64,000 bases of DNA from an uncultured Verrucomicrobiota bacterium (GCA_903869675.1 CAIQAB010000022.1:224178-288177); one strand, 5' to 3'; shown: positions 39,817-49,418, counted from the first letter of the stretch. Program-made: numbers and translations. The notes: generated from the sequence alone by a model not told the origin.

Positions 39817-40977
39817 ATGAACCGCAAACTTCGCTACGGTATGATTGGCGGCGGGCGTGGCGCCTTCATCGGCGCCGTGCACCGCATCGCCGCCCAGATG
39901 GACGGCCAGGCCGAACTGGTCGCCGGCGCCTTTTCCTCGGACCCTGACCGCTCAACCGCCTCCGGTGCCGACCTCTTTTTGGACCCCGCCCGCGTCTACG
40001 GTTCCTACGTCGAGATGGCCCGGGCCGAGTCCGCCCGTGCGAAGGCCGCCCGGCTCGATTTCATCGTCATCGTCACGCCCAACCACCAGCATTTCCCGCC
40101 CGCGAAACTGTTTCTGGAGGCCGGCTTCAACGTCGTGTGTGACAAACCCGCGACCTTTGACCTGGCCGAGGCCGTCGCGCTGCGCAAAATCGTTAAAAAA
40201 ACCGGCAAGGTCTTCGCCCTCACCCACAACTACACCGGCAATGTCATGGTGAAGCAGGCCCGCGAGCTGGTTCGCTCCGGCCACCTCGGCGCCATCCGCA
40301 AAGTCGTGGTCGAATACCCCCAAGGCTGGCTCTCCACCGCACTGGAAAAGACCCACCAGAAACAGGCCGCCTGGCGCACCGACCCGAAACGCTCCGGCGC
40401 GGCCGGCTGCATGGGCGACATCGGCACCCACGCCGAAAACCTCGCCCGCTACGTCACCGGCCTGCACGTCGCCGAACTCTGCGCCGACCTCACCACCTTC
40501 GTAAAAGGCCGCAAACTCGACGACGACGGCAACGTCCTGCTCCGCTTCAAAGGCGGCGCCAAAGGCGTGCTCCACAGCTCGCAGATCAGCGTCGGCGAAG
40601 AGAACAACCTCAACTTGCGCGTCTACGGCGAAAAGGGCGGCCTGGAATGGCGTCAGGAACACCCCAATCAACTCGTCGTGAAATACCCCGACCGCCCCAC
40701 CGAGATCTGGGGCCGTGGCAACGGCTACATCACCGCCCCGGCCGCCAGGGCCGCCACTCGCATCCCCGCCGGCCACCCCGAAGGCTACCTGGAGGCCTTC
40801 GGTAACGTCTACCGCGAAGCCTTCCGCGCCATCCGCGCCGAGGTCGCCGGCCTGCCCCCGCCCCCTGATCTCGACTTCCCTACGATCGACGACGGCGTCG
40901 AGGGCATGGCCTTCATCGAAACCGTGGTGGCCAGCGCCCGGCAGGGAGCCGCCTGGATGAAGTTCCCCAAAGTCTGA
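39817..40977 (+). CDS. Gfo/Idh/MocA-family oxidoreductase, copy 2
   Basis: 386 aa starting [20 protein letters not shown]. Rossmann GxGxxG-type loop [47 protein letters not shown] (the Lys-Pro motif); [16 protein letters not shown]; and the active-site helix [19 protein letters not shown] with Asp and His. It is close to the inositol-dehydrogenase-like branch found next to sugar isomerases. Cytoplasmic NAD(P)-dependent sugar dehydrogenase. Follows isomerase copy 2 on the same strand and likely works with it. Confidence 0.93.
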   Translation: MNRKLRYGMIGGGRGAFIGAVHRIAAQMDGQAELVAGAFSSDPDRSTASGADLFLDPARVYGSYVEMARAESARAKAARLDFIVIVTPNHQHFPPAKLFLEAGFNVVCDKPATFDLAEAVALRKIVKKTGKVFALTHNYTGNVMVKQARELVRSGHLGAIRKVVVEYPQGWLSTALEKTHQKQAAWRTDPKRSGAAGCMGDIGTHAENLARYVTGLHVAELCADLTTFVKGRKLDDDGNVLLRFKGGAKGVLHSSQISVGEENNLNLRVYGEKGGLEWRQEHPNQLVVKYPDRPTEIWGRGNGYITAPAARAATRIPAGHPEGYLEAFGNVYREAFRAIRAEVAGLPPPPDLDFPTIDDGVEGMAFIETVVASARQGAAWMKFPKV

Positions 40978-41056
40978 CCCTACCCGCGCACCGGTAACGG
41001 CGGGACGCCTCGGTTTCGGCTCGCGCCTCCCCGCCCGCCCGCTTGCCTAGGACACG

Positions 41057-42403
41057 ATGCGCATCACCGGTCTCGCCCTCGTCCCTCCGCCATCCGCCGC
41101 CGATCTCCCCCGCGTCACGCCCGAATTGCTGGCCTCCGTCCTCGCCCGCTACTCGCGCAGTAACGAGGGCATCCACGCCATTTTGGACAAAGTTGATCCG
41201 GCCGATCCCGACGCCTCCATCGACCGCATCCTGAAATTCGTCGACTACGGCCACGCCTCCATCGGCGGCCTCACCGGTGGCCTGGCCATTGCCCTTGACG
41301 ACGTATCGATGTGGCTCGCCTATAAGGTTTTCGAGATTGCCCAAATGGCCGACGGCCAGGAGTCGTCGACCCGCTACATCACCCTGGCCCCCTCCGCCCT
41401 GCCCGATCCCGCCGAACTCGGCGTGCCGGCGGCGCTCACCCCTAGCTGGCGCGAAGTGATGGGCCGGGCTTTCGCCGCGTATCAGGCCGAATACACCCGG
41501 CTTGATACCCTGGCCCTCGCCGAGCCCGGGCGCGTGCGCGTGCCCACCGGCGCCAAGCCCGCCGTCATCGCCCGCATCCGCAAAAACTACGCCCTCGACC
41601 GCGCCCGCTATTTCATCCCCCTCGCCACCCGCACCAACCTCGCTCTCGTCCAGACCTCGCGGATGTGGGCCCAGACCGTAAAACACCTCGCTTCACTGCC
41701 CCAGCCCGAGGCCCGCGCCGCCGCCGATTTGATCCGCGGCGAGTTACTGAAAATCTCCCCGCGCCTGATGCGCCACAGCACCGCCGAGTCCAGTCACCAG
41801 GCGCAGGCCGCCGCCGAACTCGCCACCTCCTGCCGCCTCGGCCTCGCCCGCCTGTCCTCCCGCCCGCTCGCCGACGAGACCTGGGTCCACGTGGACCGCG
41901 CCACCCCGCCCTTTCTGACCGAGGAACAAAACGTGCCGGACGCCTTGTCCGCCCGCACCAACCGCTACGGCCACCAAGGCACCGCCACGCGCCGCATGCG
42001 TGTAAGTTTCGCTTGGAATAACCTCGCCCTCGCCGAGCTGCGCGACCTGAACCGCCACCGCACCGGCCACCGCTACACCCCCCTCATCCAGGCCGGCTTC
42101 TACCTGCCCCCCGAGATCGCCCACGCCGACCACCAGACCCTGCTCGACGACCAACTCGCCCTCACCCGCGAACTCCTCGCCACCGGTTCGCCCGCCTACG
42201 TCTACTCGCTCCTCCTCGGCGCCCAGACGCCCTTCGAACACTCCACCCACGCAGACAAGTTCATCTACGAAGCCGAACTGCGCACCGGCCTGGGTGCCCA
42301 CTACCGCTACGCCGAACACCTTTCCTCGGCCCTCGCCGGGTTTTTCAACCAGGTCCCCGAAGCACGCTCTTGGGTCGAAGAAGGCACCGCCGAGCCCGAA
42401 TAA
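41057..42403 (+). CDS. ThyX-like FAD-dependent thymidylate synthase family protein, double-length
   Basis: 448 aa starting MRITGLALVPPPSAADLPRV, about twice the usual 210-250 aa of ThyX. Two ThyX-like halves can be seen. The N-terminal half has GHASIGGLTGGLAIALDDVS and ADGQESSTRYITL, where the second part is the qSxRY end of the ThyX motif but the RHR start is missing. The C-terminal half has AWNNLALAELRDLNRHRTGH followed by RYTP, with the RHR intact but the rest altered. The C-terminus also carries the SLLLGAQTPFEHSTHADKFI helix. It could form the active site from two unequal halves, as reported for long ThyX forms in chlamydiae. It would make dTMP from dUMP using folate and FAD. Confidence 0.8.
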   Translation: MRITGLALVPPPSAADLPRVTPELLASVLARYSRSNEGIHAILDKVDPADPDASIDRILKFVDYGHASIGGLTGGLAIALDDVSMWLAYKVFEIAQMADGQESSTRYITLAPSALPDPAELGVPAALTPSWREVMGRAFAAYQAEYTRLDTLALAEPGRVRVPTGAKPAVIARIRKNYALDRARYFIPLATRTNLALVQTSRMWAQTVKHLASLPQPEARAAADLIRGELLKISPRLMRHSTAESSHQAQAAAELATSCRLGLARLSSRPLADETWVHVDRATPPFLTEEQNVPDALSARTNRYGHQGTATRRMRVSFAWNNLALAELRDLNRHRTGHRYTPLIQAGFYLPPEIAHADHQTLLDDQLALTRELLATGSPAYVYSLLLGAQTPFEHSTHADKFIYEAELRTGLGAHYRYAEHLSSALAGFFNQVPEARSWVEEGTAEPE

Positions 42404-42442
42404 CCTTGCTCCAGAATGCGCGCCTAAATGCCATTCTCTAAC

Positions 42443-43027
42443 ATGAAATTAACCGCCGGACTTTGCCTCGCTATTCTCGCGAGCACGCTGTCCCTGTCCG
42501 CCGGCCCCGGTCAGCTCGATACCACCCGCCGCGCCTCCCGCGTCTCGACCGAACAAAAGGCCACCCTGCCCGAAACCAAACCACTGGAACGGAACGAAGT
42601 GTTGATGGACAAACGTTTCCAGACTTCATCAATCGATAAAAAAGAGGCTCTCGTCGGCGAGCGCCAAAGCTCGATCACCGTCGAGGAGTCCCACCCCAAA
42701 GAACTCATCACCCCTGATCGAAAAACCTACGGGACGATCGAGCGCAAAGATAGCCCGTGGGCAGGCAAAACCTCCCGTTACTCGACCACCGAAGATACCT
42801 ATCGCACCCGCGTCGCCACCCGCTTTCAGGATAAAATCGGCGAAGCCTCACCCTTTGGCAAAGAAACCAAGCCTGCCATTACACAACTCACCACCTTCGA
42901 TCGCATCAACCGCTTCGCCTTCCGCAAAAACGGCGACCAAAGCGTGAGCGTCACCACCGCCGGTTCCGAACGACCCGCCGCCGACGCCTCCGGCCAATCC
43001 TCGCCCACCCAGGCCACCACCCCCTGA
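42443..43027 (+). CDS. Hypothetical secreted protein, 194 aa
   Basis: From the ATG at 42443 the start MKLTAGLCLAILASTLSLSA is a good signal peptide; the ATG at 42428 would add five residues. The mature chain is hydrophilic and probably extended, rich in Lys, Glu, Arg, Thr and Ser (RRASRVSTEQKATLPETKPL, RFQDKIGEASPFGKETKPAI), without cysteine or a recognised domain. It sits 39 bp after the thyX-like gene and before the EEP hydrolase gene on the same strand. I do not recognise a family. Confidence 0.7.
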   Translation: MKLTAGLCLAILASTLSLSAGPGQLDTTRRASRVSTEQKATLPETKPLERNEVLMDKRFQTSSIDKKEALVGERQSSITVEESHPKELITPDRKTYGTIERKDSPWAGKTSRYSTTEDTYRTRVATRFQDKIGEASPFGKETKPAITQLTTFDRINRFAFRKNGDQSVSVTTAGSERPAADASGQSSPTQATTP

Positions 43028-43082
43028 GGCCCCAGCCAACCCCCTCAGCCATCCCCAACCGTTGCCCTATCACTCGCGAAGC

Positions 43083-43850
43083 GTGAAACCCTTCCGCATT
43101 CTTCAGTTCAACATGCAGTTCGGTCAGGTCTGGGATGCGCATAATCCCGATCGCGCACCGGTTCGCCTGGAAGACACCATCGCCGAGATCCGCTCGCACG
43201 AGGCCGACATCATCCACCTGCAAGAAGTGGAACACGCCCGCTCCGACGCCCACCAAACCGCCGAAAACTACGAGCGCCTCCGCGCCGCCTTGCCCGGCTA
43301 CCACGCCCACTTCGCCTTTCCCCGACCCGACCCGCGCGAACTGCCCTTCGGCGTCGGCTTGGCCATCTTTTCGCGCACGCCCCTCACCGCCACTTTCGCC
43401 GAGGATCTGCCCTCTCCAGCGATCGAATTCGACTTCTTCGGCGAAACCAAAACCCCCACCGACCGCCTGCTTATCGGGGCCCGCACCACCATCTCCGGTC
43501 GCGAAATCGCCCTGTTAAACACCCACCTGCTCGCGTTTTTCATGCTGAAAACCGACAGCCGTGCCCACCCCGGCCAACGCCTCCGCATCGCCGAGCACCT
43601 GCGCGCCGCCGGCACGACTCCGACTCTCCTCACCGGCGACTTCAACGTCCGCGACCACGTCGGCCTAGCCGCCCAGTTTGCCGCCGAGGGCTTCACCACC
43701 GCCCAAACCGCCGCCATCACTTGGCACCGCATGCCCTACGTGCTCGACCACATCTTCTACAACGCCCCCCTGCGCTGTATCTCCGCCCGGGTTGCCCCCA
43801 GCCTCACCAGCGACCACCTGCCTCTGGTGGCCGACTTCATCTGGGCTTGA
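43083..43850 (+). CDS. Endonuclease/exonuclease/phosphatase (EEP) family protein
   Basis: 255 aa from a GTG at 43083 (VKPFRILQFNMQFGQVWDAH); a TTG seven codons earlier is possible. EEP motifs in order: FRILQFNMQFG (Asn), IIHLQEVEHA (metal-binding Glu), LLIGARTTISGREIALLNTH, TLLTGDFNVRD (Asp-x-Asn) and SLTSDHLPLVADF (Asp-His). The fold covers DNase I-like nucleases, sphingomyelinases and phosphatases; the substrate cannot be told. No signal peptide. Tail-to-tail with a coiled-coil gene. Confidence 0.88.
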   Translation: MKPFRILQFNMQFGQVWDAHNPDRAPVRLEDTIAEIRSHEADIIHLQEVEHARSDAHQTAENYERLRAALPGYHAHFAFPRPDPRELPFGVGLAIFSRTPLTATFAEDLPSPAIEFDFFGETKTPTDRLLIGARTTISGREIALLNTHLLAFFMLKTDSRAHPGQRLRIAEHLRAAGTTPTLLTGDFNVRDHVGLAAQFAAEGFTTAQTAAITWHRMPYVLDHIFYNAPLRCISARVAPSLTSDHLPLVADFIWA

Positions 43851-43867
43851 ACCGGCCCGCGCGGCGC

Positions 43868-44155
43868 TCAGCCCCGCGACTCGCGCCGCACCCGCTCCTT
43901 CTCCTCCTCGCACTCTTCGTCCAGCCGCGCCTTCTCGCGCGCCAGTTGCACGCGCACCTGCTCCGCCGCCTCCGCCTCACCCGCGGCCAAGGCCTTCTCC
44001 AATTGCTCGCTCAGGAAAACCTGCCGCTCCGCCCACTTGCCCTTGTAGATCGTGTCCAGCTCCGCCAGCCGGGCCTTTTGCCCCGCGCTCAGGGGCTTTT
44101 CCCGAGGACCGGATTTGTCCAGCCGTTCCATAGCCAGTTCGTAAGCACTTTTCAT
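43868..44155 (-). CDS. Small coiled-coil protein, 95 aa
   Basis: MKSAYELAMERLDKSGPREK begins a highly charged helical protein (ERLDKSGPREKPLSAGQKAR, LAREKARLDEECEEEKERVR) that should form a coiled coil throughout. Small proteins with this MKSAYELAMERL start occur in planctomycetes and verrucomicrobia as far as I recall; function unknown. Start overlaps the comEC stop by four bases (ATGA), so it is translated from the same message. Confidence 0.82.
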   Translation of the reverse strand: MKSAYELAMERLDKSGPREKPLSAGQKARLAELDTIYKGKWAERQVFLSEQLEKALAAGEAEAAEQVRVQLAREKARLDEECEEEKERVRRESRG

Positions 44156-45816
44156 GGCGCCAGACTAACACCGCGCACCCCGAGCACAAGCACGAGGCCG
44201 AGCACGACATAGGGCGCCCAAAACCCGCCCTCCCGCCGCCGCCACCCGCGAGCATAACCGATCGCAAGCAAAGCCAATAAACCCGCGGTCGTCCCCGTCG
44301 CCAGCCCCGGCCAGACAAACCGCGCCGGCCACGCCGCCCATGGCACTCCCGCCGCCCCGGTCACCACCCACTCCATACCCGCCAGCATCAAGGCGGCCGC
44401 ATGGTTAAAAATACTCGCCAGCGGCACCAGCCCTACCCCGCCCGCCAGCATGGCGCCCACCCCGGCAAACAAGACCAGAGTCGAGAGCGGGATGAGCAGC
44501 AGATTCACAAAAAAACCACCCGGCGTCATGAGCTGAAAAAATCCCAGCGTCGCCGGCGTGCCCACCAGCGTGGCCGCCAATCCCAGCGCCACCGCCCCGA
44601 TCAAGCCTCGCCCCACCAGCTCCACCAGCCCGCGCCACCCCCCGCGGTCAGCCTCCGGCAACCGCACCCACGGCGTCCACCGTTCCAACCATTTTTCCTG
44701 CAAGGGCACCCCGTAGAGCAACAACGCCGCCACGATGCCGTAGCTCATCTGGAAACTCGCCGAGAAGAGTTGGTGCGGCGCCACCACCAGCACCCCCAAG
44801 GCCGAGACCGCCAGCGCCGCCAGACTGTTGCCCGGCAACCGCCAAAGCCGCGCACCGAGCAGACAAGTGACCATCCAAAACGCCCGCACCGCCGAGGGCG
44901 TCCCGCCTGTAACCTCGACAAAAACCCACAACAATACCGTGCCCGCCGCGAAGCGCACCCCCGCCGGCAAACGCAGCACCGCAAGCAGCAGATTCACGGC
45001 GAGGGCGATGCCCGCAATGTGGAGCCCGGAAATGGCAAAAAGATGCATCGTGCCGGTGCGCACAAAGAGATCCTGCTGACCCTCGCTCAACTCCTGCTGC
45101 CGCCCGAGCATCATCGCGACATGCAGGTCGGCCAGCCGCTCGTGCCCGCCCAAGCCGATGCGCAGGATCGCCTCAAGCCGGTCCCCCGCTGCCGCGCAAA
45201 ACCGCCCCCAGCCCCCCGCCGCCCGCGGCTCACCCCGCAAACGCGCCCGGCTAAAGGAATAATTGACCCCCGCATCCGCCAGAAAACGGTCAAAGGTCTC
45301 CTCCTCCGGGCGCAGCGCCACCGGCCGCAAAACCCCGAGCGCAGTAAACTCCGCCCCCCGCCAAGCCCGCACCGCCCCCGGCCCGCGCGGCCACTCGACG
45401 GAGAACTGCACCCGCTGCCCGATAAGGTCGCGCAAATGACCCTCCGCCTCGATCACTTCAGCCAGACCACCCGCTCGCGCCTCCCCGGGCGGGGTGGCAA
45501 AAACCCGCTCAATTCGCAGCGTCAACCGCGCCTCACGCGGGGGCAACGCCAGCTCGTCCCACGCCTCCAGCCGCTGCCGCTCTTGCCCCGTGCGCAAGGC
45601 CCCCGCCGCCGCCAAGGCGATAAAAAGCCCCGCCGCCCACCAGACCACCCCCCGGCCGCGCCCCGCCCACGCGAGCACCAGCCCGCCGACCGCCAACCCC
45701 GCCCAAATCGCCGGCGCCCACGCTGGCCAACTAATATGGGACGCGAGTGATCCCGCCGCCCACGCCACCACCAACCCCAGCAGGGGGGCCCGGTGGGAAA
45801 GGCTGCGCGGCGTCAT
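44152..45816 (-). CDS. comEC: ComEC/Rec2-family competence channel protein, without metallo-beta-lactamase domain
   Basis: 554 aa starting MTPRSLSHRAPLLGLVVAWA. N-terminal membrane helices and an OB-like DUF4131 region (residues about 20-180), then the Competence domain with FVRTGTMHLFAISGLHIAGI, VTGGTPSAVRAFWMVTCLLG and HQLFSASFQMSYGIVAALLL, all typical of ComEC. The protein stops after the last helices, so the C-terminal metallo-beta-lactamase-like nuclease domain present in many ComEC proteins is absent. Role: passage of single-stranded DNA across the inner membrane during natural transformation. Coupled to the coiled-coil gene downstream. Confidence 0.92.
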   Translation of the reverse strand: MTPRSLSHRAPLLGLVVAWAAGSLASHISWPAWAPAIWAGLAVGGLVLAWAGRGRGVVWWAAGLFIALAAAGALRTGQERQRLEAWDELALPPREARLTLRIERVFATPPGEARAGGLAEVIEAEGHLRDLIGQRVQFSVEWPRGPGAVRAWRGAEFTALGVLRPVALRPEEETFDRFLADAGVNYSFSRARLRGEPRAAGGWGRFCAAAGDRLEAILRIGLGGHERLADLHVAMMLGRQQELSEGQQDLFVRTGTMHLFAISGLHIAGIALAVNLLLAVLRLPAGVRFAAGTVLLWVFVEVTGGTPSAVRAFWMVTCLLGARLWRLPGNSLAALAVSALGVLVVAPHQLFSASFQMSYGIVAALLLYGVPLQEKWLERWTPWVRLPEADRGGWRGLVELVGRGLIGAVALGLAATLVGTPATLGFFQLMTPGGFFVNLLLIPLSTLVLFAGVGAMLAGGVGLVPLASIFNHAAALMLAGMEWVVTGAAGVPWAAWPARFVWPGLATGTTAGLLALLAIGYARGWRRREGGFWAPYVVLGLVLVLGVRGVSLAP

Positions 45817-45870
45817 GCCGTTTCCCTAAACATCCCGCGCGCCTGAGCATACCAAAATTTTCACCCGGGC

Positions 45871-46689
45871 TTACTTTTCCAGGTTCCACTCCGCCACCAC
45901 CCGCCCGGGCCGGAATTCTCGACCCGCCTCGACAATGCGGACGACCCGCATCTGCTCGCCCGACAACTCGAAAAAAGCCCCCCCGAAAGGCCGCGCAAAA
46001 GACCCGGTATTGACCACCCGGAGCCCCCTCCCGCCGGGCGCGGACCAAACCCCCGGATAATGGGTGTGGCCCAGCACCACCACGCGCGCCGCCGGCCGTT
46101 CCAACCCTGCCACCGCACCGACTAGCGCGGGAGTCCGCCGCCAGGACTTCGACATCTCCAGTAATCGCGTGGGCGGCAAAACCGTCCGCACCAATCGCGC
46201 CACCCGCGCCGCCGCCGTCCGCCGCGAGACATCGAGCAAACCCGGCAAGGCCGCGCAGGCGGCCCGATTCAACCGCAGGCGCGTCTCGACCCGCCCCCAC
46301 TCCTCCGGCGTCACCCCCGCACGCAGCCCTTCCAGCCGCCGCCGCAACTCCGCCGCATGGTGGCTCCACGGCGCGATTCCATCGTAGAACACATCCCCAT
46401 GCGTCACCCAGACCCGCCCGCCCGCTAACGCCAGCTCGGCCGGAGCCTCGAGGTCCGGATCGTGGTTGCCGGTCAAATACGTCGGCCGCGGTCCAGCCTT
46501 GGCAAAAAAATCCACCACCTCGTCCCAGCCCGAGGGTCGCCCCGGAATTTGCGTGTCCACCGTGTCGCCGTTGAGCACCACTTCATCCGCCCCCCGCAGC
46601 AAGGGCCTGAGCGCGGCGAGGTCGCTCAGCCGGCTGCGTGCGTCCCCATAGTGCAGGTCGGAAAAAACTCGGATCACCGGTTCAGACAT
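45871..46689 (-). CDS. Metallophosphoesterase (calcineurin-like)
   Basis: 272 aa from the ATG at 46689 (MSEPVIRVFSDLHYGDARSR). The five metal motifs are present: FSDLHYGD, LNGDTVDT, LTGNHDPDL, THGDVFYDG and LGHTHYPGVW. A mostly helical insertion (about 115-195) separates the fourth and fifth motifs, as in UDP-2,3-diacylglucosamine hydrolase-like enzymes (LpxH/YbbF branch), but assignment to lipid A synthesis is not secure. The upstream frame to 46917 overlaps terC and is not used. Cytoplasmic. Confidence 0.9.
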   Translation of the reverse strand: MSEPVIRVFSDLHYGDARSRLSDLAALRPLLRGADEVVLNGDTVDTQIPGRPSGWDEVVDFFAKAGPRPTYLTGNHDPDLEAPAELALAGGRVWVTHGDVFYDGIAPWSHHAAELRRRLEGLRAGVTPEEWGRVETRLRLNRAACAALPGLLDVSRRTAAARVARLVRTVLPPTRLLEMSKSWRRTPALVGAVAGLERPAARVVVLGHTHYPGVWSAPGGRGLRVVNTGSFARPFGGAFFELSGEQMRVVRIVEAGREFRPGRVVAEWNLEK

Positions 46690-46795
46690 CGCCGCCACCC
46701 AAAAGCCCCCGCCATCCCCGGGCAACGTTTTCTCCGGGGCGCACGCCCTGCTCGTGCGTTGACGCCCGCCGCCCGCCCGCCTTGCTGCGTTGGTA

Positions 46796-47548
46796 ATGGA
46801 ATTCATCGCCCATCCCGAAACTTGGATCGTCCCCCTGCTCACCCTCACGCTGCTCGAGATCGTCCTCGGCATCGATAACGTGATCTTCATCTCGATCCTC
46901 GCCGGCAAATTACCCAAGGCTCAACAAGCCAAGGCCCGCCGGACCGGCCTGCTCCTCGCCTTCATCACGCGCGTCGCGCTGCTTTTTAGCATCAGCTGGC
47001 TGATGAGCCTCACCACCCCTTTCCTGACCCTGCCCATCCTCGAGCACGCCCTCACCGGCCGCGACCTCATCCTGCTGCTCGGCGGCCTGTTCCTGATCGG
47101 CAAAAGCGTGACCGAGATCCACCACAAGCTTGAAGGCGAAGACGGCGAGGCCAACCCCGCAGGCGGTTCGCACGTTTCATTCAACGCCGTGATCGTGCAA
47201 ATCCTCCTGCTTGATGTGGTGTTCTCCCTCGATTCCGTGATCACCGCCGTCGGCATGGTGAAAGAGCTCTGGATCATGATCACCGCCGTCGTGCTTTCCC
47301 TTGGTGTAATGCTGGCCGCCGCCGGCTCGATCAGCGATTTCGTGAACCGCCACCCGACCGTGAAGATGCTCGCCCTGAGCTTCCTCATCCTGATCGGCGT
47401 CACCCTCGTCGGAGAAAGTCTGGGGCAGCATATCCCCAAGGGCTACATCTACTTCTCCATGGCCTTCGCCTTCCTGGTAGAGATGCTGAACCTCCGCCTG
47501 CGCACCAAATCCGCCCACCCGATCGAGCTGCGCCAGTCCGTAAAGTAA
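46796..47548 (+). CDS. TerC-family integral membrane protein
   Basis: 250 aa from the ATG at 46796 (MEFIAHPETWIVPLLTLTLL). Family signatures LEIVLGIDNVIFISILAGKL and LLLDVVFSLDSVITAVGMVK, each carrying the conserved Asp of the TerC fold, with seven or so membrane helices. TerC relatives are linked to manganese export and metal loading of exported proteins. The gene is four bases before rarA on the same strand. Confidence 0.93.
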   Translation: MEFIAHPETWIVPLLTLTLLEIVLGIDNVIFISILAGKLPKAQQAKARRTGLLLAFITRVALLFSISWLMSLTTPFLTLPILEHALTGRDLILLLGGLFLIGKSVTEIHHKLEGEDGEANPAGGSHVSFNAVIVQILLLDVVFSLDSVITAVGMVKELWIMITAVVLSLGVMLAAAGSISDFVNRHPTVKMLALSFLILIGVTLVGESLGQHIPKGYIYFSMAFAFLVEMLNLRLRTKSAHPIELRQSVK

Positions 47549-47551
47549 CCG

Positions 47552-48931
47552 ATGCCCCCCGCCGGCGAATCCGACCTCTTCGGCGATCTGGACCACTCGG
47601 CGTCCAACCCCGCCCCGTCCGCCTCCGCCGCACCCAACACCCCGCGCAGCCACCAACCGCTGGCCGCGCGCATGCGGCCCCGCACCCTCGCCGAGATCGC
47701 CGGCCAGGAACACCTCACCGCCCCCGACGGCCTGCTCGCCCGCCTGATCACGACCAACCGCTTCGGCAGCCTCGTGTTCTACGGCCCCCCCGGCTGCGGC
47801 AAGACCAGCTTCGCCGAAGTCATCGCGCGCGTGACCGGCAGCCGGTTCGTCCGCATCAACGCCGTCATGAGCAACGTGGGCGAGTTGCGCGAGATCCTCG
47901 CCACCGCCCGCCGCCGCCCGAGCGAGCCCACCCTGCTTTTCATCGACGAGCTGCACCGGTTCAATAAGTCCCAGCAGGACCTGCTTCTGCCCGACGTCGA
48001 GGAGGGCCACGTCCGCCTGATCGGCGCTACCACCCACAACCCCGGCTTCTACGTCAACCCGCCCCTGCTTTCCCGCAGCCACCTCTTCCGGCTCGAACCG
48101 CTCGCCCCCGCCGCCGTCGCCAGTGTGCTCGCCCGCGCCCTCGCCGACCCCGAACGCGGCCTCGGCACCACCGGTTGCACCGCCACCCGGGAGGTTCTGC
48201 TCGACCTTGCCAACCTCTGCGAAGGCGACCTCCGCCGCGCGCTGAACGCCCTCGAGGTCGTCGTCGCCGGCCTGCCTCCGGGCGCGCCCGTCACGCCCCG
48301 CGACCTAGAACTCTTCGCCCGCGAACGCCGCATCCGCTACGACGCCGACGAGGACGAGCACTACGATACCATTTCCGCCTTCATCAAAAGCTGCCGCGGC
48401 TCCGACCCCGACGCCGCCCTCTACTGGCTGGCCAAGATGCTCGCCGGCGGCGAGGACCCCCGCTTCCTCGCCCGCCGCCTCGTCATCCTCGCCAGCGAGG
48501 ACGTGGGCCTGGCCGACGCCCTCGCCCTGCCCCTCGCCGTCGCCGCCCACCACGCTTGCGAATTCGTCGGCCTGCCCGAGGCCGAATACGCCCTCGCCCA
48601 CGCCACGCTCCACATCGCCTGCGCACCGAAGAGCAACTCCGTGACCCTCGCGCTCGCCGCCGCCAAACACGCCCTCGCCACCCAGCCCGTCCAGGCCGTG
48701 CCCGCCCCCCTGCGCGACAAAGGCGGCAAGGCCAACAAACTCCTCGGCCACGGCAAAGGCTACCTCTACGCCCACGATTTCCCCGAGAACATCGCCCCCC
48801 AGGCCTACCTCGAAAAACCGCAGACCTTCTTCACCCCCAAGACCGCCGGCATCGAGGCCAAGCTCGCCGAGCGCCTCGCCCGCTGGCGCGCCCTCCGCGC
48901 CGCCGCCCTCGCCCGCCCGCCGACCGCGTGA
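47552..48931 (+). CDS. rarA: Replication-associated recombination protein A (AAA ATPase)
   Basis: 459 aa starting MPPAGESDLFGDLDHSASNP. AAA core: ARMRPRTLAEIAGQEHL, Walker A YGPPGCGKTSFAEVIA, Walker B TLLFIDELHRFNKSQQD, sensor 1 LIGATTHNP and arginine finger LSRSHLFRL. C-terminal MgsA-type tetramerisation domain: EDEHYDTISAFIKSCRGSDP, ILASEDVGLADALALPLAVA, and GYLYAHDFPENIAPQAYL. Works at stalled replication forks. An N-terminal Pro/Ala-rich tail of about 35 residues precedes the core. Strong family match. Confidence 0.96.
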   Translation: MPPAGESDLFGDLDHSASNPAPSASAAPNTPRSHQPLAARMRPRTLAEIAGQEHLTAPDGLLARLITTNRFGSLVFYGPPGCGKTSFAEVIARVTGSRFVRINAVMSNVGELREILATARRRPSEPTLLFIDELHRFNKSQQDLLLPDVEEGHVRLIGATTHNPGFYVNPPLLSRSHLFRLEPLAPAAVASVLARALADPERGLGTTGCTATREVLLDLANLCEGDLRRALNALEVVVAGLPPGAPVTPRDLELFARERRIRYDADEDEHYDTISAFIKSCRGSDPDAALYWLAKMLAGGEDPRFLARRLVILASEDVGLADALALPLAVAAHHACEFVGLPEAEYALAHATLHIACAPKSNSVTLALAAAKHALATQPVQAVPAPLRDKGGKANKLLGHGKGYLYAHDFPENIAPQAYLEKPQTFFTPKTAGIEAKLAERLARWRALRAAALARPPTA

Positions 48932-48970
48932 ACCTCGCTCCGCCGCCCCGCCGCGCGGATTCACCCGTCC

Positions 48971-49418
48971 GTGACCCGCCCTCGTCCTGCTCGCCTCGCT
49001 CCTCGCCGTCGCGCCCGCCGCCGCCCAGACCACGCCCGCCCCGGCCGCTCCGACTCCGGCCGCGCCCGCGCCCAAAGCGGGTAAAGCCGAGGCCCCCGTC
49101 GAGCCGATCGACGGCTTGGAATTCCCCCGCGCCAACGGCACCTTCCTCGGCATCAAGCTCCAGGGCGTGCAGCTGAAGGTCACCTTCTACGACGCGAAGA
49201 AAAAGAAGGTCGCCGCCGACGCCGTGCGCATCTCCGCCCGCTGGCAGGACAACAAGCCCCGCAAAACCGTCCTGCTGCCCGCCGACGCCACCACCCTGCT
49301 CTCCCCGCCCGTGATCAAGGCGCCCTACAGCTACCGCATTTTCCTCGTCCTGGTCGGCGCCGACGACCGCGAGCTGGATACGATCCAGATCAACCCCGCC
49401 ACCCTGCCGAGGGGCTGA
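48971..49418 (+). pseudogene. Small secreted protein with an out-of-frame start (frameshift in the signal peptide)
   Basis: The body is open in one frame and ends GLEFPRANGTFLGIKLQGVQ ... INPATLPRG at 49418. In that frame the codons from 48975 read PALVLLASLLAVAPAAAQTT, clearly a signal peptide with cut after AAA-Q, but no ATG/GTG/TTG precedes it and a TGA lies at 48972. A GTG at 48971 is one base out of frame. Deleting one C of the CCC after it would give MTALVLLASLLAVAPAAAQ. Either a real frameshift, a sequencing error, or use of a rare start such as the CTG at 48987. The mature protein (about 125 aa) is unknown. It follows rarA by 39 bp. Confidence 0.6.

Noticed and set aside
48175..49176. 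Plus-strand ORF of 333 codons overlapping rarA
   Set aside because: Extremely Arg/Pro-rich; out of frame with the intact rarA.
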